A stretch of 64,000 nt of DNA, taken from NCBI GenBank assembly GCA_017451025.1, contig JAFSSM010000021.1:1-64000 (forward strand). Reading direction: 5' to 3'. The translations under genes were made by a program, and so were the position numbers. Below are positions 45,771-55,182 of the stretch, piece by piece; the first letter of the stretch is position 1; every line of letters begins with the position of its first letter. Origin of the DNA: Synergistaceae bacterium. Lineage in GTDB: Bacteria > Synergistota > Synergistia > Synergistales > Aminobacteriaceae. The notes under the pieces are model-generated. The model did no database searches, was not told the DNA's origin, and was given only the letters and a program-made list of their open reading frames with translations.

Positions 45771-45785
45771 GAGGGTGATAAAACT

Positions 45786-46643
45786 ATGAGCGTCAAGAAA
45801 TGCCTTTTCCCCGTTGCGGGACTGGGCACCCGTTTTTTGCCGGTAACTAAGGAAATCGCCAAAGAGATGCTTCCTCTGGTGAACCGCCCCATAATCTCGT
45901 ACGGAGTTGAAGAGGCGATAGCGTCGGGCTGTGAGGAAATTATCATGATAACCGGCCGCGCGAAAAGGTCAATCGAGAATTACTTTGACCGGTCATTTGA
46001 GCTTGAGGACTTGCTGGAAAAACGCGGCAAGAAGGAACTTCACGACATGATAATAGCCATCTCGAACCTTGCGGAGATACTCTATATCCGCCAGCGCGAG
46101 CCTTTAGGGCTTGGGCATGCTGTGCTTTGCGGCGAGCCTGTGTGCAAAGGAGAGTACTTCGGGGTGATTCTGCCTGATGACGTGTTCATTCACCATGAGC
46201 CCGTGCTCTCGCAGTTAATCAAGGTGCATGAACGTTTAGGGGGAAGTGTGGTAGCACTTGAGCAGGTAGAAGTTGAGAATGTATCGCGCTACGGAATAGT
46301 CGCGGGGAAAGAGACAGAGCCGGGAATTTTCAGGATAGACGACATGATCGAGAAGCCTGCACTGAGTGATGCGCCGAGCAACTACGCGATAATGGGGCGT
46401 TATGTTCTCTCACCGAATGTGTTCGAGATTCTGCACAAACAGGGTACGGGAGCAGGCGGGGAGATTCAGCTGACGGATGCACTCCGGACTTTGGCGAAGA
46501 GCGAGCCTGTCTGGGGAGTGGTCTACAAGGGCAGGAGGTTTGACTGCGGTACACAAAAAGGGTGGCTCAGTGCAAATGTTCAGCTTGCACTCGAGAACCC
46601 GGAGCTTCGCAATGTAGTGCTCGAGGCAGTGAACGGCAGATAG
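45786..46643 (+). CDS. galU: UTP-glucose-1-phosphate uridylyltransferase GalU
   Basis: 285 residues. PVAGLGTRFLPVTKEIAKEM holds the nucleotide-binding and catalytic residues; PLGLGHAVLCGEP, GVILPDDVFI and the Lys in IEKP complete the GalU pattern. It makes UDP-glucose for surface glycans. AGGAGGGTGAT precedes the ATG and the gene lies 15 bp after glmM, so the two sugar-nucleotide precursor enzymes are co-expressed. Confidence 0.95.
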   Translation: MSVKKCLFPVAGLGTRFLPVTKEIAKEMLPLVNRPIISYGVEEAIASGCEEIIMITGRAKRSIENYFDRSFELEDLLEKRGKKELHDMIIAISNLAEILYIRQREPLGLGHAVLCGEPVCKGEYFGVILPDDVFIHHEPVLSQLIKVHERLGGSVVALEQVEVENVSRYGIVAGKETEPGIFRIDDMIEKPALSDAPSNYAIMGRYVLSPNVFEILHKQGTGAGGEIQLTDALRTLAKSEPVWGVVYKGRRFDCGTQKGWLSANVQLALENPELRNVVLEAVNGR

Positions 46644-46671
46644 AGTAATCGGCCGCACTATAGGATAACTT

Positions 46672-46740
46672 GTGTTTGAGGCAGAGGATAGATTAAGCTC
46701 TGCGATGCCCCTCGTTCCGTCAGAGGGGTAATTTTTACGG
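46672..46740 (+). terminator. Terminator after galU with an upstream hairpin
   Basis: CCCCTC (46708-46713) pairs with GAGGGG (46723-46728), followed by TAATTTTT. Just before it CAGAG (46682-46686) and CTCTG (46698-46702) form a smaller stem. The rest of the 192-bp gap holds the candidate promoter at 46741 and nothing else I can name. Confidence 0.65.
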
Positions 46741-46770
46741 TTGAATCTTTGCTCAATTTTCGTGTAATAT
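46741..46770 (+). promoter_or_regulatory. Candidate promoter of the sugar catabolism cluster
   Basis: TTGAAT (46741-46746), 18-nt spacer, TAATAT (46765-46770), 65 nt before the first gene of the cluster and after the galU terminator. Confidence 0.4.
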
Positions 46771-46835
46771 TACCTCACAAAATTTTCCATTAAATTCACA
46801 AAACATTTAGACATCGGAAGAAGGCCTGATAATTT

Positions 46836-47783
46836 ATGTCGTTCAACTATGCCGGACGCTTCAATTCGTTTGTGTTCAAGAACGCAACAGTCTACGACGC
46901 AATAGACAGCTACACCAGGATGAAGGGCATTACTCACCTGGAGTTCAACTATCCCGAACATTTCACAGGTTATGATATTGAGGAGATAATCCGCCGCAAA
47001 GGGCACTTAGGAGTAAACGGTCTCGCCGTCCGCTGGAGAGGCCCGGACTTCAAGCCCGGCAACTTCACCAACGAAAACCAGCATACCCGCGACAAGGTTA
47101 TAGCGATGTGCCGTGATGCTGTAGATGTCTGCAGAAAACTCGACGGTTCAGTAATAACCCTCTGGCTGGAAAATGACGGGTTCGATTACCCGTTCCAGAT
47201 GGATTATGAGCGTGCGTTCTACCAGATAGTCGACGGGGTGAGAGAGGCTGCGGATTATGCAGCAGGAAGTGAGGGCAAGAAGGAGATCAAGATTTCCATC
47301 GAGTACAAGCCCTACGAGGAGCGCAATTTCGCGATGATCGACAGCACCGGAATGGTGATGTACCTGCTGAGCGAGATTGACCGCCCGAACGTCGGGTGTA
47401 CTCTGGATTTCTGCCACATGCTCATGAAGCACGACAACCCATCGTACGGAATCGCCCTCGCTGCCAGAAAGGGAAAACTCTTCGGACTTCACATGAACGA
47501 GGGTTACGGCTGGCAGGACTCGGGAATGATTTTCGGGTCAGTGAGTCCGGTGCTGGCTATGGAGTTCATCTACTACCTGAGGCTGTATAACTATCAGGGC
47601 GTTGTGTTTTTCGACACGTTCCCGATTCGCGAGGACCCATTCCAGGAGACGCAGGCTAACATCGATGCGTTCGAGAAGATTAACGCGCTGGTCGACAAGA
47701 TAGGCATGGACAAAATTGCGCGGGTAATCCGCTCCAAAGACGGAGTGCAGGTAAGCAGGCTTATGCTTGAGATGCTCAAGTGA
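46836..47783 (+). CDS. TIM-barrel sugar isomerase/epimerase (AP endonuclease 2 superfamily)
   Basis: 315 residues. The fold is that of xylose-isomerase-like TIM barrels: LEFNYPEHF near the N-terminus, EYKPYEERNF (metal-binding Glu), GCTLDFCHMLM (metal Asp/His), LFGLHMNEGYGWQDSG and VFFDTFPIRED. These acidic and His residues would bind a divalent metal for aldose-ketose isomerisation or epimerisation. The substrate is unknown. It opens the cluster followed by an ABC importer, two dehydrogenases and two kinases, so it probably acts on the imported sugar or inositol-like compound. Confidence 0.82.
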   Translation: MSFNYAGRFNSFVFKNATVYDAIDSYTRMKGITHLEFNYPEHFTGYDIEEIIRRKGHLGVNGLAVRWRGPDFKPGNFTNENQHTRDKVIAMCRDAVDVCRKLDGSVITLWLENDGFDYPFQMDYERAFYQIVDGVREAADYAAGSEGKKEIKISIEYKPYEERNFAMIDSTGMVMYLLSEIDRPNVGCTLDFCHMLMKHDNPSYGIALAARKGKLFGLHMNEGYGWQDSGMIFGSVSPVLAMEFIYYLRLYNYQGVVFFDTFPIREDPFQETQANIDAFEKINALVDKIGMDKIARVIRSKDGVQVSRLMLEMLK

Positions 47784-47809
47784 AGCATAAATTTTAGGGA
47801 GGTATCACA

Positions 47810-48841
47810 ATGAAGAAAAGTTTTGTTGTTCTTGCAGTTCTCGCAGTTTTAGCATTGGCATTCACGGCTTTTGCCGACGAGTTCAACCCCGACAAGGACC
47901 CCAGCGCAAAAACTATTGAGGAAGTCCGCGCGGCACTCGGTGCAGAAGTTCCGGTGAAGGATGCTCACAGCCTCTCGGCAATCATGAAGTCAATTTCCAA
48001 TGAGTTCTGGAGAAGCCTCAAGGAAGGTTATGATGTTGCGGCCAAGAACTCGGGCGTAAGCATTCGCGTTGACGCGACCACCGACGAGGGCGACGAGATA
48101 GGCCAGCAGACCATGATGGATAATGCCGTCAATCAGGGAGTTGCTGCAGTAATGGCAAGCCCGATTTCCGACTCGAACTTGGCAGCCGCTGTCGACAACG
48201 CAAAGTCCGAGAAGATTCCGGTCGTCAACGTCAACGACGGACTCATCGCCAACTGCGACTACTACGTCGGACCGAACGCTTACATGAACGGCCAGCTCGC
48301 CGCAGAGTGGATATCGAAAAAACTCGGCGACAAGGGACAGGTAGGTATAGTTATCGGAATGGCGAAGGCATTTGCGGCACGCGAGAGAACTTCCGGATTC
48401 GAGGACTGGATCGCTGAGCACAAGTCCGGCCTCGAGATCGTGGCCAAGCAGAACGCCGACTGGGACAGACAGCGCGCGAAGGAGCTTGCTTCAACGTGGA
48501 TTATGCGTTACCCCGACATGAAGGCCATCTTCTGCAACAACGACGATATGGCACTCGGAGTTGTCGAGGCCGTTGACGAAGTTGACGCTGATATTCTGGT
48601 GGTAGGCGTTGACGGAATCGGCGAGGCTTACACATCAATCCGTGAGGGCAAACTCGACGCAACGGTCGACTCGTTCCCGTACTACATGTCGCAGGTTGCG
48701 GTAGAGTGCACGCTCAGGGTTCTTGCGGGGCAGGAAATGCCTCACGTTGTAGCAACTCCGCAGGCACTCATCGACAAGGACAACGTAAACGAACCTGCGG
48801 CCAAGATAATCAACTGGGTCGATACGGTCTACACGAAGTAA
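47810..48841 (+). CDS. Sugar ABC transporter substrate-binding protein (third system)
   Basis: 343 residues. Signal peptide (cleavage near TAFA-DE), then an unusually long N-terminal stretch of about 35 residues before the Peripla_BP_4 fold begins at AHSLSAIMKSISNEFWRSLK. Typical elements include NQGVAAVMASPISDS, IPVVNVNDGL and LVVGVDGIGEAYTSIREG. It is followed by a stem-loop with a T run. GGGAGGT lies before the ATG, 26 bp after the isomerase gene. Confidence 0.92.
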   Translation: MKKSFVVLAVLAVLALAFTAFADEFNPDKDPSAKTIEEVRAALGAEVPVKDAHSLSAIMKSISNEFWRSLKEGYDVAAKNSGVSIRVDATTDEGDEIGQQTMMDNAVNQGVAAVMASPISDSNLAAAVDNAKSEKIPVVNVNDGLIANCDYYVGPNAYMNGQLAAEWISKKLGDKGQVGIVIGMAKAFAARERTSGFEDWIAEHKSGLEIVAKQNADWDRQRAKELASTWIMRYPDMKAIFCNNDDMALGVVEAVDEVDADILVVGVDGIGEAYTSIREGKLDATVDSFPYYMSQVAVECTLRVLAGQEMPHVVATPQALIDKDNVNEPAAKIINWVDTVYTK

Positions 48842-48856
48842 TTAGCAAGTGATAAG

Positions 48857-48896
48857 GCGGGGTGTGCGAGAGAGAAAATCGCATCCCGCTTTTTTT
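48857..48896 (+). terminator. Intrinsic terminator/attenuator after the third binding-protein gene
   Basis: GCGGGG...TGCGA pairs with TCGCATCCCGC with a small internal bulge and an A/G-rich loop, followed by seven T residues. The ATPase gene starts 12 nt later, the same layout as at 13310-13338. Confidence 0.8.
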
Positions 48897-48907
48897 AAGG
48901 AGAGCAC

Positions 48908-50416
48908 ATGTCTAAAGCAGTCGAATTTATCAAAATCAACAAGCATTTTCCCGGTGCTCACGTTCTGAAGGATATATCGTTCTCGGTTGAAGAGGGAAAG
49001 GTTACGGCACTTCTCGGCGAGAACGGCGCAGGAAAGTCAACTCTGCTGAATATCCTTCACGGAGTTTACCCGGAATACGAAGGCGAAGTGTTATTGCACG
49101 GCCAGCGAGTAAAATTCCACAATCCAAACGAAGCAATAGTTGACGGCAAAATCTCGAAGGTGCACCAGGAGACATTGATTGTGAGAGACCTCACCGTCGG
49201 ACAGAACGTTACGCTCGGGCATGAACCCACAAAGGGCTTCTTCATCGATTACGCGAAGATGCACAAGGACGTAAATGCGATTCTGTCTGAGCTTCACTGC
49301 AACTTCAGGAGCGAGGAATTAGCCGACAAATTAACGTCAGGCCAGATGCAGATGATGGCCATAGCCCGCGCACTCTACCATCACTCGAACATAATATCCC
49401 TCGATGAACCTACAGCCTCGCTCTCAATCCGTGAGACCGAAGCGTTATTCGATGTCATCAAACAGCTGAAATCGCAGGGAGTAACGATTCTGTATGTCTC
49501 TCATCGTTTGGAGGAGATATTCAGGATTTGCGACCAGGCCGTAATCATGAGGGACGGCGAATACATCACGACGCTAGACGTTCCCACAACGACGAGGGAT
49601 GAGCTGATTCACGCGATGGTCGGTCGTGCGGTAAGCGCGGTTGCTTCGCGGAATGTCCCGTGCATGGCAACTGAGGAGGTCGTGCTCAAAGCAGAGAACC
49701 TCACAGGGCCGACGGGCTTCAAGGATGTCAGCTTCGAACTGCACAAGGGAGAAATTCTCGGGTTCTTCGGGCTTGTTGGTGCAGGCAGAACTGAGACGAT
49801 GAGAGCAATTTTCGGTGCGGACATGATTACCGGCGGAAAGGTCTTCATGAACGGCAAACGAATCCCTACAGGTTCGTGGAATACCTCGAAGGCACTCAAG
49901 GCAGGTATAGGCTTAATCCCGGAGGACAGAAAGACTCAGGGGTTCATGAAGTTATCCAGCAACACGCAGAACATCTCCATTTCGAGCCTCGAGGATTACG
50001 CAAACGCTTTCGGACTTCTCGATGACAGCAAGAAGCTCGCCAACGCCGAGCACTTCTTCAAGGAACTGGAGATTCACCCGCCGAAGCCGGATTACCTGAC
50101 ACTGAACATGTCGGGAGGAAACCAGCAGAAGGTTATTCTTGCACGGTGGATGAGCACGAAAGTAGACATCATAATTTTCGACGAACCCACTAAGGGCGTA
50201 GATGTCGGAGCGAAGGCGGAAATTTACCGTCTTATGGAGGAAATGATTCAGAATGGCAAGAGCATTATTGTCATTTCGTCGGAACTGCCTGAAGTTATGG
50301 GACTCAGTGATCGTATTGTGGTCATGGGTGAGGGCAGAGTCAACAAGGTACTGACGCGGGAAGAGTTCGGAACAAGCGACCAGATGCTTGATTACGCAAT
50401 AGGAGGCAACGAATAA
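48908..50416 (+). CDS. Sugar ABC transporter ATP-binding protein (third system)
   Basis: 502 residues, two ABC domains. Walker A GENGAGKST near residue 40, then IISLDEPTAS; the second half has GLVGAGRTE, IPEDRKTQGFM, MSGGNQQK and IIFDEPTKGVD. The first signature reads LTSGQMQMM instead of LSxGxxQ, a common drift. AAGGAG precedes the ATG. It ends with TAATG, overlapping the permease start. Confidence 0.94.
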   Translation: MSKAVEFIKINKHFPGAHVLKDISFSVEEGKVTALLGENGAGKSTLLNILHGVYPEYEGEVLLHGQRVKFHNPNEAIVDGKISKVHQETLIVRDLTVGQNVTLGHEPTKGFFIDYAKMHKDVNAILSELHCNFRSEELADKLTSGQMQMMAIARALYHHSNIISLDEPTASLSIRETEALFDVIKQLKSQGVTILYVSHRLEEIFRICDQAVIMRDGEYITTLDVPTTTRDELIHAMVGRAVSAVASRNVPCMATEEVVLKAENLTGPTGFKDVSFELHKGEILGFFGLVGAGRTETMRAIFGADMITGGKVFMNGKRIPTGSWNTSKALKAGIGLIPEDRKTQGFMKLSSNTQNISISSLEDYANAFGLLDDSKKLANAEHFFKELEIHPPKPDYLTLNMSGGNQQKVILARWMSTKVDIIIFDEPTKGVDVGAKAEIYRLMEEMIQNGKSIIVISSELPEVMGLSDRIVVMGEGRVNKVLTREEFGTSDQMLDYAIGGNE

Positions 50417-51387
50417 TGAGGAATTTCTGGAACAAGTACAAGAGGGAACTGGTCGTATTGCTAGCGACGTTCGGCATGGGTTTAATCTTCACGATAATGA
50501 ACCCGAACTTTATGCGGGTCAGCAACATCATCACGATTTTGCAGCAGATGGTCTTGAACGGAGTACTCGCGGCGGGAATAATGTTCGCCATCATCACGGG
50601 CGGAATTGACCTGTCGATCGGGTGCACGTTCGCGATTACGGGCATAGTTACGGCATCAATTGCTGTGGCCGGTCATAGTCCCTGGCTCGCTATTGTTGCG
50701 GGACTTGCGGTCGGTGCAGTGCTTGGAACCTTCAACGGATTTCTGGTTACTGGCCTGAAACTTCAGCCGTTCATCGCGACGCTGGGCACAATGTCCCTGT
50801 ACAGAGGAATTGCCTACGTCATCACGGGCGGTCTCCCTGTAACCGGAGTCCCGTCTGTCTACCGCAACATCTTCAACGGCAGAATGTTCGGCAATGTGCG
50901 CTGGTACATTCTTGTGATGATAATTATCTTCATCATCATTCACATACTGCTTTCACGTACCAGAACCGGCGATTACCTGTACGCAGTCGGCGATAACGAG
51001 GAAGCGGCGAAACTTTCCGGAGTTAATGTCGTGAAGGTCAAGTACATTGCGTACATAGTGTGCGGGATATGCTCTGCGGCGGCGGGGTTAATCATGCTTG
51101 CGTCTCTGGGCAGTGCAGAATCGACGGCAGGACTTGGCTACGAGACCAACGCAATAGCTGCGGCGGCAATCGGCGGCACGAGAATGGCAGGAGGTCGCGG
51201 GACAGCTTTCGGGACGTTCGTCGGGGCACTGATGCTTGCGGTCTTGAGGGTCGGAATGGTCGTAATCAACGTTGACTCGTTCTGGCAGTACGTGGTTACG
51301 GGAATAATCATCATTGTTGCGTCGTACTTCGAGTTCATCCAGCAGGACATCGCGAACTTCCTGGCCAAGAGGAGAGCCGCGAAGTAA
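50416..51387 (+). CDS. Sugar ABC transporter permease (third system)
   Basis: 323 residues with about ten membrane segments, IITGGIDLSIGCTFA and AAAIGGTRMAGGRG, as in RbsC-like permeases. AGGAGG precedes the ATG, which overlaps the ATPase stop by one base. The gene stop in turn overlaps the ATG of the broken solute-binding gene that follows. A single permease implies a homodimeric channel. Confidence 0.93.
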   Translation: MRNFWNKYKRELVVLLATFGMGLIFTIMNPNFMRVSNIITILQQMVLNGVLAAGIMFAIITGGIDLSIGCTFAITGIVTASIAVAGHSPWLAIVAGLAVGAVLGTFNGFLVTGLKLQPFIATLGTMSLYRGIAYVITGGLPVTGVPSVYRNIFNGRMFGNVRWYILVMIIIFIIIHILLSRTRTGDYLYAVGDNEEAAKLSGVNVVKVKYIAYIVCGICSAAAGLIMLASLGSAESTAGLGYETNAIAAAAIGGTRMAGGRGTAFGTFVGALMLAVLRVGMVVINVDSFWQYVVTGIIIIVASYFEFIQQDIANFLAKRRAAK

Positions 51388-52215
51388 TGAGGAGAGCAAT
51401 TGCGTTTGTCCTTGTTTTGCTTATTGCGGGTGCTTGCTTTGGTGCGGAAGATGAAGCAGTGCTCGGCAATCTCTCTAAAATGGGAGTAACTGAGGAACAG
51501 CTTAACGCAGATTTGGCGGAAGTGTATTTTGCTCACAGCCCGTTCACGCGCATCAAGTTCTTTGACAGCTTGAACAGCATGTTATCCGCATTAGGGAGCG
51601 GAAGGATAGTCGCGTTCTGCATTGACGAATACACAGCGGACTACCTGATTGCTAGGACGGGGCAGTACGTGAAGTTCAGACCTTCGGAACTCCCTGTGTA
51701 CAACATGAAGTATTCCATGTTATTGCGCGATGAGAACTCGGAACTTTGCGGACGCATCTCCTCAGCTATTGCGGAGATGAAGGCCGACGGAACGCTCGAT
51801 GCCCTCAAGAAAAAATACATTGACGACTGCATAGCCGGGACTGACCCCAAAGCAGTGAAGCCCGAGCACTTTGACGGAGCGGAGACCCTCAGAGTGGCAT
51901 TGACCGGCGACCGTCCGCCGATGGACTATTTTTCTGAGGCAGGAGAACCTATCGGCTTCAACACCGCCCTAGTCTCCGAGATAGCAAGAAGGGCTGAAAA
52001 TGAACGCAGAGTTTATTTCCGTAGACACAGGTGCACGTGCGGCGGCCCTGCAGTCAAGAGCCGACGAAGTCTTCTACTCTGAGGGCGGCGACTTCAACAA
52101 CCGCAAAGGCTATGACTCAGAGGACATGCCGGAACACACAATCATTACGGAGGCATATTTGGGCTGTACGGAAGTGTATGTTACTCTGCCGTCATCACCT
52201 CTGCTGCAGAAGTAA
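51387..52215 (+). pseudogene. Solute-binding protein family 3-like gene with frameshift
   Basis: It begins with a signal peptide and a C-terminal-lobe-like part of SBP_bac_3 (SGRIVAFCIDEYTADYL, ISSAIAEMKADGTLDALKKK), then a new domain start (TLRVALTGDRPPMDYFSEAG). In frame 0 the homology stops at EIARRAE near 51998 and the frame runs on to an unrelated end at 52082. In frame 1 from about 52000 the expected continuation is present: MNAEFISVDTGARAAALQS, then RADEVFYS, to a TAA at 52215. A single indel around 51990-52000 therefore broke the gene. The pre-break part may still be made, coupled to the permease. It is of a different family from the rest of the importer. Confidence 0.8.
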
Positions 52216-52235
52216 GGCATAACGCATTAACACTC

Positions 52236-52267
52236 AGCCCCCCTTGAAGCATGAGGGGGGGTATTTT
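52236..52267 (+). terminator. Intrinsic terminator after the solute-binding pseudogene
   Basis: CCCCCCT (52238-52244) pairs with AGGGGGG (52254-52260), followed by GTATTTTA. The next ribosome binding site follows within 10 nt, so readthrough is likely. Confidence 0.65.
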
Positions 52268-52284
52268 ATGGAAAGGTGAACGAC

Positions 52285-53190
52285 ATGATATTAGTAGCAG
52301 GAAGCATGAATTACGACATCATCCTTAAGGTAAAGAGAATGCCCCGCGAGGGCGAGACCATGACGTGCGAGTCAGCCTCGACCAGTGCGGGCGGCAAGGG
52401 GGCGAATCAGGCGGTACAGGCCGCAAAACTCGGCGTAAAGACCTTCATGGTCGGTGCAGTAGGTGCTGACAACATGGGCGACTATCTGCGCGACGAGGCC
52501 GAAAATTACGGGCTGGACATTTCGCACGTAAAACGTTCGTGGACATCAACAGGAATGGGCTGTGTTCACGCGCTGGAGGACGGACGGGTTTTCGCCACCA
52601 TCAACAGGGGCGCAAACTATGACCTTACTATTTCGGACATTGATTCTGCTGAAGACCTCTTCAAGTCCTCGAAAATCCTTATCCTTCAGAACGAGATTCC
52701 CCACGATGTGAACATCTACGCGGCGGACTTGGCCAGACGTTACGGCTTGAAGGTTCTCTACAACGCCGCACCTGCATTTCCCGAGAAGAAGGATTTGCTC
52801 CCGAAAGCTGACGTTGTTATCGTGAACGAGGGCGAAGCATCGGACTATCTCGGCGTAAAAATTGCCAGCGTTGAAGATGCAGAGCGCGAGGGCCTGAAGG
52901 CTTCCGGCGAGATGGGCAATTCGTGGATAATCACGATGGGTTCTCACGGGTCAGTGATTTGCGCGGAAGGCAGGACGGAAATCGTGAGGCCCTTCAAGGT
53001 TGACGCTGTGGAGACAACGGGAGCGGGAGACTCATACATCGGCGGGCTGGCCTATGCCTTCACGAGAGGAATGGACATCTTCAGCGCGGCGAAATTCGCG
53101 ACGAAGTGCAGTGCAATAACCGTGTGCGGAATCGGTGCACAGCCGTCAATGCCGACGCTCGCGCAAATAACTGAAAGGTTTGGTGAATAA
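52285..53190 (+). CDS. PfkB-family sugar kinase (ribokinase-like)
   Basis: 301 residues. N-terminal GSMNYDIILKV, the first PfkB signature GGKGANQAVQAAKLG and the second ETTGAGDSYIGGLAYAF with the catalytic Asp. It phosphorylates a ketose, pentose or related polyol using ATP. ATG 52285 has AAAGG 8 nt upstream and is preferred over GTG 52276, which overlaps that site. It sits in the catabolic cluster with two dehydrogenases, so its substrate is probably an intermediate of that route. Confidence 0.88.
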   Translation: MILVAGSMNYDIILKVKRMPREGETMTCESASTSAGGKGANQAVQAAKLGVKTFMVGAVGADNMGDYLRDEAENYGLDISHVKRSWTSTGMGCVHALEDGRVFATINRGANYDLTISDIDSAEDLFKSSKILILQNEIPHDVNIYAADLARRYGLKVLYNAAPAFPEKKDLLPKADVVIVNEGEASDYLGVKIASVEDAEREGLKASGEMGNSWIITMGSHGSVICAEGRTEIVRPFKVDAVETTGAGDSYIGGLAYAFTRGMDIFSAAKFATKCSAITVCGIGAQPSMPTLAQITERFGE

Positions 53191-53191
53191 T

Positions 53192-54208
53192 ATGCTGACG
53201 GCTGCTTATGTTGGGTTTGGTGTGAGCGTAAGGGAGTATCACATTCCCTACGTCGAGAACAGGAAGGACGTTAAGGTCAAGTATGTTTTCCGGAGGCATG
53301 AGGACATTCCTCAATTTGCGGAGTATGAGCCGTTTTACCCGGAGATAACTTTCACGGCGGACTTCAGCGACGTGCTGAATGACCCTGAAGTGAATCTCGT
53401 GGTTGTGAGTGCTCCGGACAAATTTCACGTTCCCTACGCTAAGCAGATACTTGAAGCGGGAAAACATGCTCTCATCGAGAAGCCTTTTGCTCCGACGGCA
53501 GAAGAGGCACGTGAAGTTTTTGCTCTGGCCAAGAGCAAGAATCTCGTGTGTATGCCGAATCAGAACAGGAGGTTTGACGCTGACTTTCTGGCGTTGAAGG
53601 AAGTGTTAGCGTCAGGGAAGATTGGTGAATTGGTGAGGCTCGAGAGTCACTACGACTACTTCAAGACCAACGGCTGGTACGACCACTTAGGTACGCTCTA
53701 CAATCTCGGGGTACACACCACCGACCAAATCATCAGCCTGCTGGGGATTCCCGACAAGGTACGCTATGACGTTCGCAGCATTCACCATCCCGGAATTGGC
53801 GACGATTACTACGATATAGAGTTCTTCTACGGAAACAGCAAGGCCAGCGTCAACACCAGCATGTGCGTCCTCATCGATTACCCGCGCTTCACTCTTCACG
53901 GCACGAACGGCAGCTTCACCCTTCCTCCGGTCATCCACAATTCCGGTAAGAAGAAAGTTGTGGGCCGCCACGTCATCAGCACCGAACCAGCACCCGAAGA
54001 CCGCTGGGGGACTCTGGTTTACATGAAGGACGGGCAGAAGCTCACAGAACGAGTCCCTGTAGGCTGTGCTCACTACGAGCGAATTTACGACAGCCTCATT
54101 GACGCAATAGAGCGTGGCGGGAAAAAATGCGTGCATGATGAGGAAGTAGTGAAGGTGCTGGAGATTCTGGAGGAAGCTACGGAGGCTGCGAAGTCATGGA
54201 CGAAATAA
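53192..54208 (+). CDS. Gfo/Idh/MocA-family oxidoreductase 1
   Basis: About 338 residues. Rossmann start AAYVGFGVSVREYHIP, the EKP motif (HALIEKPFAPTAEEA) with the catalytic Lys and a C-terminal domain with GVHTTDQIISLLG, where the His is placed for catalysis. The pattern is closest to the NADP-dependent scyllo-inositol dehydrogenase / YdgJ branch, but a sugar substrate is equally possible. ATG 53192 lies one base after the kinase stop; its end overlaps the second dehydrogenase gene by 13 bp. Confidence 0.86.
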   Translation: MLTAAYVGFGVSVREYHIPYVENRKDVKVKYVFRRHEDIPQFAEYEPFYPEITFTADFSDVLNDPEVNLVVVSAPDKFHVPYAKQILEAGKHALIEKPFAPTAEEAREVFALAKSKNLVCMPNQNRRFDADFLALKEVLASGKIGELVRLESHYDYFKTNGWYDHLGTLYNLGVHTTDQIISLLGIPDKVRYDVRSIHHPGIGDDYYDIEFFYGNSKASVNTSMCVLIDYPRFTLHGTNGSFTLPPVIHNSGKKKVVGRHVISTEPAPEDRWGTLVYMKDGQKLTERVPVGCAHYERIYDSLIDAIERGGKKCVHDEEVVKVLEILEEATEAAKSWTK

Positions 54209-55182
54209 GGCTAGGGACTATCGGTTCGGGGGTAATCGTTCACTCCGTGCTGGATAATGTTGTGAAGACTGAGGGCATAAAGTTAGAGGCTGTGTACTCG
54301 CGAACTCAGGATAAAGCCGGAGAACTGGCCAAGACCTATGGTGCGACGAAAACCTACACAGACCTCGACGCGCTGCTTAATGATGAATCCGTGAACACGA
54401 TCTACATTGCCACGCCGAACCTGCTGCATTACCCGCAGGCAAAAGCTGCCCTTCTCGCGGGAAAGAACGTAATCTGCGAGAAGCCCCTTGTTACACGCAA
54501 AACTCACGCCCAAGAACTCAGAGAGATAGCCTCCTCAAAAAAACTCTTCCTTGTTCAGGCCGCACCGACAACTTTTCTCCCGAATTTCCGTCTGCTGTGC
54601 GAAAAGCTGCCTGAAATTGGGAGGGTCAGGCTCATCATGTCGAACTACAGCCAATATTCGAGCCGTTACGACGCGGTTCTGAGTGGCGAGCGTCCAAATA
54701 TCTTTAACCCAGAATACGCCGGCGGGTGCCTGATGGATATTAACTTCTACAACGTACTGCTGAACGTTGCGCTGTTCGGTGCTCCGCTTAACGCCCAATA
54801 TTTCCCGAATATTTATCCTGGCCTCGCTGACACTTCGGGAGTATTCCTGATGAAGTATGACGGCTTCGTCTCGACCAACAGCGGCGCAAAGGACACATGG
54901 GGAATAAATCACTTCATGATTGAGGGCGAACAGGGCTATATCTACATTGACGAGCCTAACGGCCTAAAAAGCGTAAGGGTAGTAACCCGCTCCAGCGACG
55001 AGACCTTCAACCTTCAGCCCAATCCTGACCGCTGGTACTACGAGGTGCAGAAGCTGACCCGCTTAATGCTGAACGATGACCGTGATGCTGTGAACGCGAT
55101 GCTTGACGTGAGCGTTGAGACTGTAGGAGTAATCGAGTCAGCCCGCAAGGACGCAGGCATAATCTTTCCTGGCGATGAGTAG
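54196..55182 (+). CDS. Gfo/Idh/MocA-family oxidoreductase 2
   Basis: 328 residues. GTIGSGVIVHSVLDN for NAD(P), TPNLLHYPQAKAAL and the EKPLVTRKTHAQEL motif with catalytic Lys, then a C-terminal beta-sheet domain with GGCLMDINFYNVLL. The last segment resembles trans-1,2-dihydrobenzene-diol dehydrogenase-like members, so the substrate differs from that of oxidoreductase 1. GGAGG lies 11 nt before the ATG. The two tandem enzymes may catalyse successive redox steps. Confidence 0.86.
   Translation: MDEIRLGTIGSGVIVHSVLDNVVKTEGIKLEAVYSRTQDKAGELAKTYGATKTYTDLDALLNDESVNTIYIATPNLLHYPQAKAALLAGKNVICEKPLVTRKTHAQELREIASSKKLFLVQAAPTTFLPNFRLLCEKLPEIGRVRLIMSNYSQYSSRYDAVLSGERPNIFNPEYAGGCLMDINFYNVLLNVALFGAPLNAQYFPNIYPGLADTSGVFLMKYDGFVSTNSGAKDTWGINHFMIEGEQGYIYIDEPNGLKSVRVVTRSSDETFNLQPNPDRWYYEVQKLTRLMLNDDRDAVNAMLDVSVETVGVIESARKDAGIIFPGDE

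Noticed and set aside
46644-46740. Riboswitch or small RNA downstream of galU
   Set aside because: Only a terminator and a short stem are visible; no conserved riboswitch core could be recognised.
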